From IMG/VR virus record IMGVR_UViG_3300029893_000045, positions 1-32,076 of that record: a stretch of 32,076 nucleotides of DNA; one strand, written 5' to 3'. The translations under genes were made by a program, and so were the position numbers. Source of the stretch: a virus. The notes under the pieces are model-generated. The model was not told where the DNA came from and made no database searches. It saw nothing but the letters and a program-made list of their open reading frames with translations. Shown here in pieces: positions 5,217 through 11,729 of the stretch (position 1 is the first letter of the stretch; each line of letters starts with the position of its first letter).

Positions 5217-5957
5217 ATGCATCAGTTGAAAAATGGTTATACCAGGATAGCAAATTCTCTGCTCCATGAGCTTTATAACCATAGCGTTTCCATGAACACG
5301 TTGCGCATTATGCTGTGGGCAATTAGGAATTCGTATGGGTATAATAGAAAAAAAACAGAATTCAAAACGTTGGCTAAAATAAGCGCCGAGGTTGGCATGA
5401 GCCGCAGTTCTGTTCACTTGGCCATAGGGATTTTACTGAAATCTGGTGTTTTAACAAAAAACAGCGCCGGGGAGTATTTTTTTAACAAAAACAAGGTGTC
5501 TAAAATTAACGCTTTTGTCCAGCCCACTGGACAACAAGTTTTGTCCAGCCCACTGGACAAAACTGTCCAGCCCACTGGACAAATTGTCCAGCCCACTGGA
5601 CAGCAATATATAAGGTACAAAGACAACTTAAAGAAAGAAAGAAAGGGGCGCTGCGCGCCCGCCACGCTCCCGGAAATAGAATTTTACTGCAAAGAAACGG
5701 GAATAACCGTGGACTTTAAGAAATTCTATTACCACTACGAAAGCACCGGGTGGATGACCGGAAAAACTCAAATAAAGGACTGGAAAGCCATGCTTAAAAA
5801 ATGGGAATGCAGCGAAAAATCAGAGGACAGGAAGGAAGCCAGCAATGCTATCCTGGACGAAATCGCGGAACGCCGTCGTCAGCAGGCGCTCGAAGAGCAA
5901 CAGGCGGCTAGGGAGGCCGATAAGGCGGCCGGCAAGGACAACGGGAGGTTTGAATGA
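5217..5957 (+). CDS. Lambda O-type replication initiator
   Basis: 246 residues, ATG after AAGGAG. Residues 5-85 match the phage replication protein O N-terminal winged helix (G-Y-T-R-I-A-N-S-L-L, then I-S-A-E-V-G-M-S-R-S-S-V), which binds origin iterons. Residues about 99-130 are encoded by the iterons themselves (Q-P-T-G-Q three times). Residues about 155-197 (F-Y-Y-H-Y-E-S-T-G-W through I-K-D-W-K-A-M-L-K-K-W) are the C-terminal module shared with DnaD-type replisome organisers that contact the helicase side. A charged Glu/Arg tail follows. The gene is clearly less GC-rich than its neighbours, suggesting acquisition as a module. A DnaB-type helicase lies downstream. Confidence 0.85.
   Translation: MHQLKNGYTRIANSLLHELYNHSVSMNTLRIMLWAIRNSYGYNRKKTEFKTLAKISAEVGMSRSSVHLAIGILLKSGVLTKNSAGEYFFNKNKVSKINAFVQPTGQQVLSSPLDKTVQPTGQIVQPTGQQYIRYKDNLKKERKGRCAPATLPEIEFYCKETGITVDFKKFYYHYESTGWMTGKTQIKDWKAMLKKWECSEKSEDRKEASNAILDEIAERRRQQALEEQQAAREADKAAGKDNGRFE
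5516..5646. other. Replication origin: four iterons plus A-rich tract
   Basis: Four identical 18-mers TGTCCAGCCCACTGGACA lie at 5516-5533, 5542-5559, 5564-5581 and 5585-5602. Each has 7-bp inverted arms around CCCA. Starts are 26, 22 and 21 bp apart, about two helical turns. They are followed by a strand rich in A and G (5603-5640, ATATATAAGG then AAGAAAGAAAGAAAGG), a likely unwinding element. Lambda ori has the same plan: four 18-bp dyad iterons inside O and an adjacent asymmetric AT tract. Iteron 2 is read in another codon frame than the rest, so it is the DNA that is conserved. Confidence 0.85.
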
Positions 5958-6115
5958 CCGGCGCCCTGGTCCTGCTCCTGCTTATCCTGTTCGGAGCTCT
6001 TATCTCCGTTCTCGAGGCCCGCCGCGCGCCGGTGGGATATATCTGCCCGACCTGCAAAGGCGAGGTGATCGGCCGGGAGGGCTGTCCCTGGTGCGGTCGT
6101 GGGCGGCGATCATGA
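5954..6115 (+). CDS. Membrane-anchored zinc-ribbon peptide
   Basis: 53 residues; the ATG overlaps the initiator stop (ATGA). Residues 4-20 are a very hydrophobic helix (A-L-V-L-L-L-L-I-L-F-G-A-L-I) followed by a positively charged turn. Residues 31-48 carry C-P-T-C and C-P-W-C-G, a zinc ribbon. The orientation would place the zinc ribbon in the cytoplasm if the Arg-rich side stays inside. It could tether replication proteins or DNA to the membrane, but this is a guess. No family recognised. Confidence 0.6.
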   Translation: MTGALVLLLLILFGALISVLEARRAPVGYICPTCKGEVIGREGCPWCGRGRRS

Positions 6116-6240
6116 GCAGGAAGCGGTGCTGTTATTGTCAAAGGTACGATGACTGCAATTACGCCCCCCACGTGGGGTTTCAGGTTCGCCATTGCCGCCG
6201 CTACAAGCGGGCATGGTGGCTCTTTTGGAGGCCGAAATGA
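6112..6240 (+). CDS. Small Cys-rich basic protein
   Basis: 42 residues, ATGA-coupled on both sides. It contains C-C-Y-C-Q-R-Y-D-D-C near the N-terminus and one further Cys after a His, then an Arg/Lys/Trp-rich end. A zinc site is plausible, and the positive charge suggests nucleic-acid contact. Not a recognised family. Support comes from the overlaps and the non-random composition. Confidence 0.5.
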   Translation: MSRKRCCYCQRYDDCNYAPHVGFQVRHCRRYKRAWWLFWRPK

Positions 6241-6593
6241 CTGGCTTGCAGAAATTGGTGGAGTGGGTAAACCGAATTAAGTTAAACCGGGGGTCTTACC
6301 CTACCCCGATAGCGATAGAGGACAAGGCCCGTAGGTTACTTGCCGAGGAGGAGCAGAAGCCCACGGCCCCGGCCTCGCTGGTGGACAAGATATACGACTT
6401 GGCGCAATCAAGAAATGGTGACGGGTGTGACCCTATATGGCCTAGCGAGTTGTTAGAGGTAATCTCCTGCTACCGCCCCGTCGAGGCCAAGGCAAGGGCC
6501 TACCTCAACGGCCTGCCGGACAAGGGAGGCAGTGGAACATGGGCTACACGCCGCTGCTGGCGATCTTCCGGCCGGAGGAAGCCGGTATGCTGA
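6237..6593 (+). CDS. Hypothetical helical protein in replication operon
   Basis: 118 residues, starting at the ATG that overlaps the previous stop. Two likely helical regions are visible: about 3-40 (V-E-W-V-N-R-I-K-L-N) and about 47-95 (D-K-I-Y-D-L-A-Q-S, E-L-L-E-V-I-S-C-Y). The last 25 codons overlap the next small gene in another frame and encode an Arg/Trp/Ser-rich tail of poor quality. Function unknown. Confidence 0.6.
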   Translation: MTGLQKLVEWVNRIKLNRGSYPTPIAIEDKARRLLAEEEQKPTAPASLVDKIYDLAQSRNGDGCDPIWPSELLEVISCYRPVEAKARAYLNGLPDKGGSGTWATRRCWRSSGRRKPVC

Positions 6594-6664
6594 CCGGCGC
6601 CTGCCAGCCCCTGGTGGACGAGCAAGGCCACGGCTGGTGCGGCTGCTGCCGGAGGGAGGCGTAA
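6539..6664 (+). CDS. Small Cys-rich protein preceding the helicase
   Basis: 41 residues; ATG 6539 follows AAGGGAGG at a 10-nt distance, and the stop overlaps the helicase ATG as TAATG. It ends with W-C-G-C-C-R-R-E, a possible metal site, with one earlier Cys. It overlaps the upstream ORF by 55 bp. It is supported by the clear ribosome site and the coupling. Function unknown; lambda P or DnaC-like loader motifs are absent. Confidence 0.5.
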   Translation: MGYTPLLAIFRPEEAGMLTGACQPLVDEQGHGWCGCCRREA

Positions 6665-7986
6665 TGGCTGACTTAAAGACCGGGATGGAGCGCGCCGTAA
6701 TCGGCGGGATCATAAGCGACGGGATCTGCGGACAGGTGTCGGACGAGGCGTTCATCGCGCTGCAGGCGGCCGATTTCAGCGACCCGCTGGCGCGCGGTGC
6801 GTTCGCGGTTCTGGCAGGCATGAAAGCGGAGGCCGCCGAAATAAACCACGTCACGGCCGAGGTGGCGTTCGAGAAGGCGGGGCTTAAGTTGCCGGCCGGG
6901 GCACAGGAGAGCTCTCTCTGCGGGTTGTTCCTGCTGGCAGAGGTTTACCCGGCCCTGGCGTCGCAGTATATCAAGGCGGTCAAGCGGGACAGCTACCTGC
7001 GCTCTATAAAACGGGAGATAATGCGCCTGCAGCCGGAGGCGGGCGCGAAGGACGTGGACGCGCTGCTTGACCTTATCGCCAAGCGCGACCAGGTGGACCG
7101 CCGGCACGTAATCTCCGCGGAGGCGGCCGCGGACATGTTTATGACCGGTATCATGGCGGGCAAGGTGCTGGACCTCAACACCGGCTTCCCTACGCTCGAC
7201 CGGAACCTGCATGCCCAGCCCGGCGACCTTGTCGTGGTGGGCGCCCGGACGAACGTGGGCAAGACGACGCTGTTAACCAACATGCTTTACAACATGCTGG
7301 TGGACACGATCCCCTGCCTCTACGTCCCGACCGAGATGAAGCCGGCGCAGTTCATGGGCCGGCTTATGCCGCTGATGACTACGATCCACGCGCACCGGCT
7401 GCGCTCTATGGAGCTGTCCGAGGCGCAGAAGGGCGAGCTTAAGGCGGCCGCCGAGGCGGCCAAGCATATGCCGCTGGAGGTCCTCGACATTGCCAGCCCG
7501 ACCATCGAAGAAATCCGGGCCGCGGTTAAGAGCAGCGGGTGCAAGGTGCTGTTCGTTGACTACCTGGGCCGGTGCTCTACGACCAAGGAAGTCACGCGTA
7601 TGCGCGAAATCGAGAAGTTCGTGGTTGCGCTCAAGTCTATCTGTGTGGAGGCCGGTATTGTGTGCTTCCTGGCCGTGCAGCTCTCCCGGGCCGTGGATAA
7701 GGCGCAGGAGGCGGCGCCTATGCTCTCCGATCTGTCGGACAGTTCTGCTATCGAAAAAGAGGCCGACCTGGTGCTCCTGCTGTGGAAGAACAAGGAGGCG
7801 CGCGGAGCGTCTTACAGCCAGGCGGCCATCTCGGCGCTGATCGCAAAGAACCGGCACGGCTATACGGACATGTTCGACATCGCGTTCGATAAAAACCACA
7901 TGAGGATGAGCGAGAACCGGGCCCTGCCGGCCGCCGCTACCGGGCCGGTCCCGGCGCGTGAGCCAGCGGAGCAGGCACTATTGTAG
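6664..7986 (+). CDS. DnaB-type replicative helicase
   Basis: 440 residues counted from ATG 6664, preceded by GGAGGGAGG; in-frame sequence further upstream is non-coding in character. An N-terminal helical domain covers about 1-140, a linker follows, then a RecA-like ATPase domain. Walker A is G193-A-R-T-N-V-G-K200-T-T and Walker B is V-L-F-V-D299-Y-L-G. A-V-Q-L-S-R (337-342) and D-L-S-D-S-S-A-I-E-K-E-A-D-L-V (356-370) are DnaB-family motifs. A hexameric 5'-3' helicase unwinding the fork is expected. It is likely recruited by the O-type initiator upstream, as in phages that carry their own DnaB. Confidence 0.9.
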   Translation: MADLKTGMERAVIGGIISDGICGQVSDEAFIALQAADFSDPLARGAFAVLAGMKAEAAEINHVTAEVAFEKAGLKLPAGAQESSLCGLFLLAEVYPALASQYIKAVKRDSYLRSIKREIMRLQPEAGAKDVDALLDLIAKRDQVDRRHVISAEAAADMFMTGIMAGKVLDLNTGFPTLDRNLHAQPGDLVVVGARTNVGKTTLLTNMLYNMLVDTIPCLYVPTEMKPAQFMGRLMPLMTTIHAHRLRSMELSEAQKGELKAAAEAAKHMPLEVLDIASPTIEEIRAAVKSSGCKVLFVDYLGRCSTTKEVTRMREIEKFVVALKSICVEAGIVCFLAVQLSRAVDKAQEAAPMLSDLSDSSAIEKEADLVLLLWKNKEARGASYSQAAISALIAKNRHGYTDMFDIAFDKNHMRMSENRALPAAATGPVPAREPAEQALL

Positions 7987-7988
7987 GC

Positions 7989-8017
7989 TTGACAAAAGAC
8001 CGGAGGAGGGTTAAAAT
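7989..8017 (+). promoter_or_regulatory. Promoter abutting the methyltransferase start
   Basis: TTGACA at 7989-7994, a 17-bp spacer, TAAAAT at 8012-8017. Only six bases separate the -10 box from ATG 8024, so transcription should begin at or next to the A of the start codon, giving a leaderless mRNA. The CGGAGGAGGG in the spacer would be a Shine-Dalgarno only for read-through transcripts, and at about 16 nt it is too far. The sequence after the -10 box resembles that of the replication promoter (TAAAATAT, then GCC). Confidence 0.7.
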
Positions 8018-8023
8018 ATCGCC

Positions 8024-9355
8024 ATGCCAGCACCTTTATCCTGGAAAACCGAACGCCGTAAGGTCAGCGCGCTCATCCCCTACGAAAAGAATCCGCGCCG
8101 GCTGACCGAGGCGCAGGCTGCGCAGCTCTCGAAGTCCTTATCCAAGTTCAACCTTGTGGAGATACCGGCTGTAAACACGGACGGCACAATCATAGCCGGG
8201 CACCAGCGCCTGGCTACGATGAAAGCGCTGGGCCGCGGTGATGAGATGGTGGATGTCCGGGTACCCAGCCGCAAACTGTCCGAAGCGGAGCTCAAAGAGT
8301 ATAACCTGCGCTCTAATAAAAACACCGGCGAGTGGGACTACGGCATCCTGGCCGAGGCGTTTGGCGTGGATCTGCTCAAAGACGTGGGCTTTTCCGACCT
8401 CGAGCTCTCCCTGCTGCCGATGGAGCACTTGGATGAGGACCAGCTCAACGATGTCCCGCCGGTCCCGGATAAGGCGGTCAGCAAACTAGGCGACCTTTAC
8501 GAGCTGGGCGATCACCGGCTTCTCTGTGGCGACTCCTGTAAGCCGGACGATGTCCGGCGGCTTATGGGGGGGGGCGTGGCTGATATGGTGTTCACCGACC
8601 CGCCCTACAACGTCAATTACACCGGTCGGCGCAAAATGCGCAACGAAATCCTCAACGACTCGATGTCGGGCAACGAGTTCTATTCTTTCCTGCTGGCCGC
8701 CTTTAAGAATATGGCCGCTTATATGCACGCCGGCGCCGGTATCTATGTTTGCCACAGCGACAACGAGCGCCTGAATTTTCAGCGCGCCATGACGGACGCC
8801 GGCTTGGAGCAGAAGGAGTGTCTTATTTGGGTTAAGAACAGCCTGGTCATCGGCCGCCAGGACTACCATTGGCGCCATGAGCCCATTCTTTATGGCTGGA
8901 AGCCCGGCGCCGGCCACCGCTGGTATGGCGGCCGGAAGCAGACCACGGTCCTGGAGGCGTTTCCCTGCTTACAGGTGGTCCCGTCCGGCAAGAACGCCTG
9001 GCACGTTACCGTGTCCACGGCCGAGAATCATGTAAGCTTCGAGTGTCGGGACGTGAAAATGCTGGAGGCGTTCACCGGTGATAAGTCCAGCGTGTGGTAT
9101 TTTAACCGGCCGACGTCGTCCAAGGAACATCCTACGATGAAGCCGGTCGAGCTGATCTGCCGCGCTATAAGCAACAGTTCGAAGCCTGGCGACGTGGTCC
9201 TGGACCTGTTCGGCGGGTCCGGCTCTACGCTTATCGCCGCGGAGAACGCGGGACGCAAGGCCCGCCTGATGGAGCTCTCTCCGGTGTTCGTGGACGTTAT
9301 CGTTAAACGCTGGGAGAAGATTACCGGGCGCAAGGCCAAGAAGGTGGAGAAGTGA
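8024..9355 (+). CDS. ParB-like domain / adenine DNA methyltransferase fusion
   Basis: 443 residues. Residues about 12-100 are a ParB/Srx-type domain (L-I-P-Y-E-K-N-P-R-R, then I-I-A-G-H-Q-R-L). Residues about 155-440 are a DNA N6/N4 methyltransferase with T-D192-P-P-Y195 as the catalytic motif and V-V-L-D-L-F-G-G-S-G-S-T near residue 400 as the AdoMet loop. DPPY before FxGxG is the beta-class order. The fusion is common in phages, where it protects DNA from restriction or regulates by methylation. A run of nine G sits at codons 181-184, just before DPPY. The gene starts without a leader and overlaps the small terminase start (GTGA). Confidence 0.9.
   Translation: MPAPLSWKTERRKVSALIPYEKNPRRLTEAQAAQLSKSLSKFNLVEIPAVNTDGTIIAGHQRLATMKALGRGDEMVDVRVPSRKLSEAELKEYNLRSNKNTGEWDYGILAEAFGVDLLKDVGFSDLELSLLPMEHLDEDQLNDVPPVPDKAVSKLGDLYELGDHRLLCGDSCKPDDVRRLMGGGVADMVFTDPPYNVNYTGRRKMRNEILNDSMSGNEFYSFLLAAFKNMAAYMHAGAGIYVCHSDNERLNFQRAMTDAGLEQKECLIWVKNSLVIGRQDYHWRHEPILYGWKPGAGHRWYGGRKQTTVLEAFPCLQVVPSGKNAWHVTVSTAENHVSFECRDVKMLEAFTGDKSSVWYFNRPTSSKEHPTMKPVELICRAISNSSKPGDVVLDLFGGSGSTLIAAENAGRKARLMELSPVFVDVIVKRWEKITGRKAKKVEK
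8566..8574 (+). repeat. G9 homopolymer in the methyltransferase gene
   Basis: Nine consecutive G follow CTTAT. The run lies between the ParB-like and catalytic parts. One extra G creates a stop four codons later (CGT GGC TGA); one fewer G also leads to an out-of-frame stop. G runs of this length are the usual phase-variation device in methyltransferase genes. Confidence 0.6.
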
Positions 9356-9753
9356 AAGGTCGCAAGCAGTGGGACGGTAAACCGTACGATGTTGTGCTTC
9401 AGAAATTGGAGCAGGCTTGGGCTATGGGCTGCCCTGATGTGGAGGCCGCCGCTTATGCCGATGTTTCACACGCGGCTTTAAGTGATTTTTTAAAGCGGAA
9501 CCCGGCAATTGCTGACAGAAAAGCCAGATTGCTTCAAAAGCCGTTCCTGGCGGCCCGCAATGCCATCCTAAAAAAGATATCCGAGGGTGATGCCGACCTG
9601 GCGCTGCGCTATATGGAGCGCAAGAAGAAGGCCGAGTTCTCCACGCTTCAGCAGGTCGAGGTGTCGGAGCAGGCGCCCTATCGCAGCCTGACCGATGAGC
9701 AGCTCGCGCAGATAGCCTCCGGCAAAGCTAAGCCGTCCGATTTCATAAAATGA
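9352..9753 (+). CDS. Terminase small subunit
   Basis: 133 residues from GTG 9352, which overlaps the methyltransferase stop (GTGA). The N-terminal half has an HTH-like layout (C-P-D-V-E-A-A-A-Y-A-D-V-S-H-A-A-L-S-D-F-L), as small terminases use to read packaging sites. A helical region (A-R-N-A-I-L-K-K-I-S-E-G-D-A-D-L-A-L-R-Y-M) is a standard oligomerisation part of this family, and the C-terminus would contact the large subunit. It lies directly before the large terminase. Its codon use is slightly less GC-rich than its neighbours. Confidence 0.8.
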   Translation: MKGRKQWDGKPYDVVLQKLEQAWAMGCPDVEAAAYADVSHAALSDFLKRNPAIADRKARLLQKPFLAARNAILKKISEGDADLALRYMERKKKAEFSTLQQVEVSEQAPYRSLTDEQLAQIASGKAKPSDFIK

Positions 9754-9830
9754 CAGGGTGCTACCGTGCCACGGCCTCCCTGAAAGCCTCACCTGGGGCA
9801 ACGTCGCGCGTTTTTTTTCATGGAAAATGA
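9750..9830 (+). CDS. Tiny coupling ORF at the terminase junction
   Basis: ATG 9750 overlaps the small-terminase stop (ATGA) and the 26-residue frame stops at TGA 9828-9830, eleven bases into the large-terminase gene. The large subunit has no Shine-Dalgarno of its own (T8 then C precede its ATG), so ribosomes ending on this ORF could re-initiate at 9820. The peptide itself is unremarkable. It may serve only for coupling, or may be chance. Confidence 0.3.
   Translation: MTGCYRATASLKASPGATSRVFFHGK
9811..9818 (+). repeat. T8 run immediately before the large terminase start
   Basis: Eight T directly precede C-ATG of the large terminase. In the frame that starts at GTG 9758 it is read TTT TTT after a T, a T-TTT-TTT heptamer that permits -1 slippage into the terminase frame. 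It could also be a weak U-run terminator or a replication-slippage site. Confidence 0.4.
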
Positions 9831-11331
9831 CGAGAACGCCCCGATTTCCGTTTCACCGGCCGAGCGCGCTATGCGCGAGCTTGAGCGCCGGGCGCTGACC
9901 GAGCGCTTCCGCTATTATACGCCCAACGGCAAAATTGAAAGCTACATCCGGTCCCTTGACCAGCCTGCCTGGCGCGAGGGCGAAATAAACGTATTCATCC
10001 TGCGCGCCGGCAACGGCGTCGGCAAGTCGGCGTTCGGCGTCAACCTAGTCAAGCACTTGGCCCATCCTGGGCCGAATCCCTGGTTCGGCGCCTCCCGGTT
10101 CCTGCGCGAGTTCCGGCGGCCGAACCGCGGCCGCGTCTATACTACCGGCAACGCGGCGGCCACAACCTACCAGGACGAAATTCAAAAGTGGTTCCCTGCC
10201 GGCCGGTATCGGTCCAGCAAGGGCGGCTACCGCTTTGACAGCGTGTTCTCTTTCCCGAATAAGTCCTCGTTCGACCTGTTCACCTTTGACCGCGACCCGC
10301 TGCAAGGCGAGTCTACCACGCTGGATTGGGTGCTTATTGACGAGCCGTTGCCGCCTAAATTCTGGACCGGTATCATCACGCGCCTGCGCTTCGGCGGTCC
10401 TATCTTCATCATCATGACCGCCCTGGAGGGAGCCGGCTGGATCTCCACGCTAATTGAAACCGAGAAGCGCGTCGGGCGCGACGTGTTCGTGACCGAGGTC
10501 TGCCTGGAGGACGCCTGCCTTGAGCATGGCGTACGCGGGCACCTGCCGCACGCTTTCATCGAGAACGTTCTTAAAAACTGCGACGAAGACGAGATTCAGG
10601 CGCGCGTGTACGGCCGCTACCTGTCCCTGGCCGGCGCTATCTACAAGAAGTTCGGCGCGGCCCATATTGTGCCTGGGCTGCAGGATTATTGGCGCGAGTG
10701 CATGCGCACCGGGCACGTCAACTTGGTCAACGTGGTGGACCCGCATCCGCGCAAGCCGTTCGCTATCGGGTGGTATTGGGTTTTTCCCAATGGCGACACG
10801 GTGACGTGCGCAGAGTTCCCGGACGACTCGTACCCGCCCTACCACACGATGAAAAGCGCCGACCTGCGTACCGAGGACTACGCCGGCATAATCAAGGCCA
10901 CCGAGGCCGCCCTGGGCCGGGAGGCCGACCGCCGGCTGATGGACCCGAACATGGGCAACAGCCCGGAGGCGATGGGCGACATCACGATCAAGCAGCGCAT
11001 GGCCGAGCTTGGCCTGGTCTACGAGGACCCGCTGGACGGCATTGTGGATGGCCACCAAGCGGTCAAGTCCATGCTGGGCGACCCGAACAAGGGCGTGCGG
11101 CCGTCGCTCTACGTGTTGGACCATTGTCAGAACCATATCTTCGGCGCCAAGAATTACGCCTGGAAGGAGAGTCGCAGCGAGGACCTGTCCGAGAAGCCGG
11201 CCACGGTCTACGATGATTTTATGACGCTATGGCGCTATGGCGCCATGTCCGGGTTTAAGTATTTCCCCCCGCGCGAGAAGCGCAAGCCGCTGCCGAAGCC
11301 CTGGGTGCCGCGCACCATGCGCGGCCGCTAG
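9820..11331 (+). CDS. Terminase large subunit
   Basis: 503 residues. The ATPase domain has Walker A G64-N-G-V-G-K69-S, Walker B W-V-L-I-D172-E173-P and the coupling motif I-I-M-T198-A. The C-terminal RNase H-like nuclease shows V-V-D305-P at its first strand and L-M-D373-P as a later metal ligand. Together these form the motor that cuts concatemers and pumps DNA through the portal. The gene begins without a Shine-Dalgarno, preceded by T8. An in-frame TGA at 9781 limits any extension unless frameshifting occurs. Confidence 0.9.
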   Translation: MENDENAPISVSPAERAMRELERRALTERFRYYTPNGKIESYIRSLDQPAWREGEINVFILRAGNGVGKSAFGVNLVKHLAHPGPNPWFGASRFLREFRRPNRGRVYTTGNAAATTYQDEIQKWFPAGRYRSSKGGYRFDSVFSFPNKSSFDLFTFDRDPLQGESTTLDWVLIDEPLPPKFWTGIITRLRFGGPIFIIMTALEGAGWISTLIETEKRVGRDVFVTEVCLEDACLEHGVRGHLPHAFIENVLKNCDEDEIQARVYGRYLSLAGAIYKKFGAAHIVPGLQDYWRECMRTGHVNLVNVVDPHPRKPFAIGWYWVFPNGDTVTCAEFPDDSYPPYHTMKSADLRTEDYAGIIKATEAALGREADRRLMDPNMGNSPEAMGDITIKQRMAELGLVYEDPLDGIVDGHQAVKSMLGDPNKGVRPSLYVLDHCQNHIFGAKNYAWKESRSEDLSEKPATVYDDFMTLWRYGAMSGFKYFPPREKRKPLPKPWVPRTMRGR

Positions 11332-11335
11332 GGTA

Positions 11336-11365
11336 TTGACAAACAATAGACGCTCGTAGTATGCT
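11336..11365 (+). promoter_or_regulatory. Promoter in front of the virion gene cluster
   Basis: TTGACA at 11336-11341, an 18-bp spacer, TATGCT at 11360-11365. It lies just after the large-terminase stop, and the -10 box ends seven bases before ATG 11373, so this transcript also appears nearly leaderless. It probably drives the portal-to-capsid genes. Confidence 0.6.
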
Positions 11366-11372
11366 TTCTTTG

Positions 11373-11729
11373 ATGGCTAAACGCGCAACTACCGATTTTG
11401 AAAAAAAGCACGGCTTCGCCGCGCCTCCTAAAGCCCACTTTGAGGGATATTGGGAGGCGTTTTTCATGCGCGTCGAAGCGCGGTTGCAGTGCAAGTCCTG
11501 CGGCACGCACCTGAACCTGACCCTCAAGGGCGACCCGACTCGCCTGTCCGAGAAGGTTATCGGCGCCCGGGTGCTGCGCGTGGCAGAGGCCCGGCACGAC
11601 TGCCCGGCGGTGCAGGATGAGATGACCGCGCACCTGGACAAGTATTTCTCCGACCTGCGCCGCGGCATGGAAAAGAAGCGCGAGGCCGATTATCTGCGCG
11701 AAAAGGGTAGCAATGGAAAATCTGCTTAA
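11373..11729 (+). CDS. Hypothetical protein between terminase and portal
   Basis: 118 residues from ATG 11373. An in-frame ATG at 11361 would add four residues but lies inside the -10 box of the promoter. There is one C-K-S-C pair near residue 50 and a later Cys near 78, possibly a zinc site. The C-terminal part is a charged helix (D-K-Y-F-S-D-L-R-R-G-M-E-K-K-R-E-A-D). No family recognised. The 3' end overlaps the portal gene by 17 bp. Confidence 0.65.
   Translation: MAKRATTDFEKKHGFAAPPKAHFEGYWEAFFMRVEARLQCKSCGTHLNLTLKGDPTRLSEKVIGARVLRVAEARHDCPAVQDEMTAHLDKYFSDLRRGMEKKREADYLREKGSNGKSA

Noticed and set aside
5516-5602. CRISPR array
   Set aside because: The four 18-bp repeats have spacers of only 3-8 bp and lie inside an initiator gene; they are origin iterons.
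6532-6663. Upstream extension of the helicase by 44 codons
   Set aside because: It overlaps the two preceding small genes in another frame and is non-coding in character; ATG 6664 has GGAGGGAGG and matches the DnaB N-terminus.
9754-9819. cos or terminator site between the terminase genes
   Set aside because: CCGTG-C-CACGG is a dyad without a feasible loop, and the T run has no strong stem before it; no cos consensus can be claimed.
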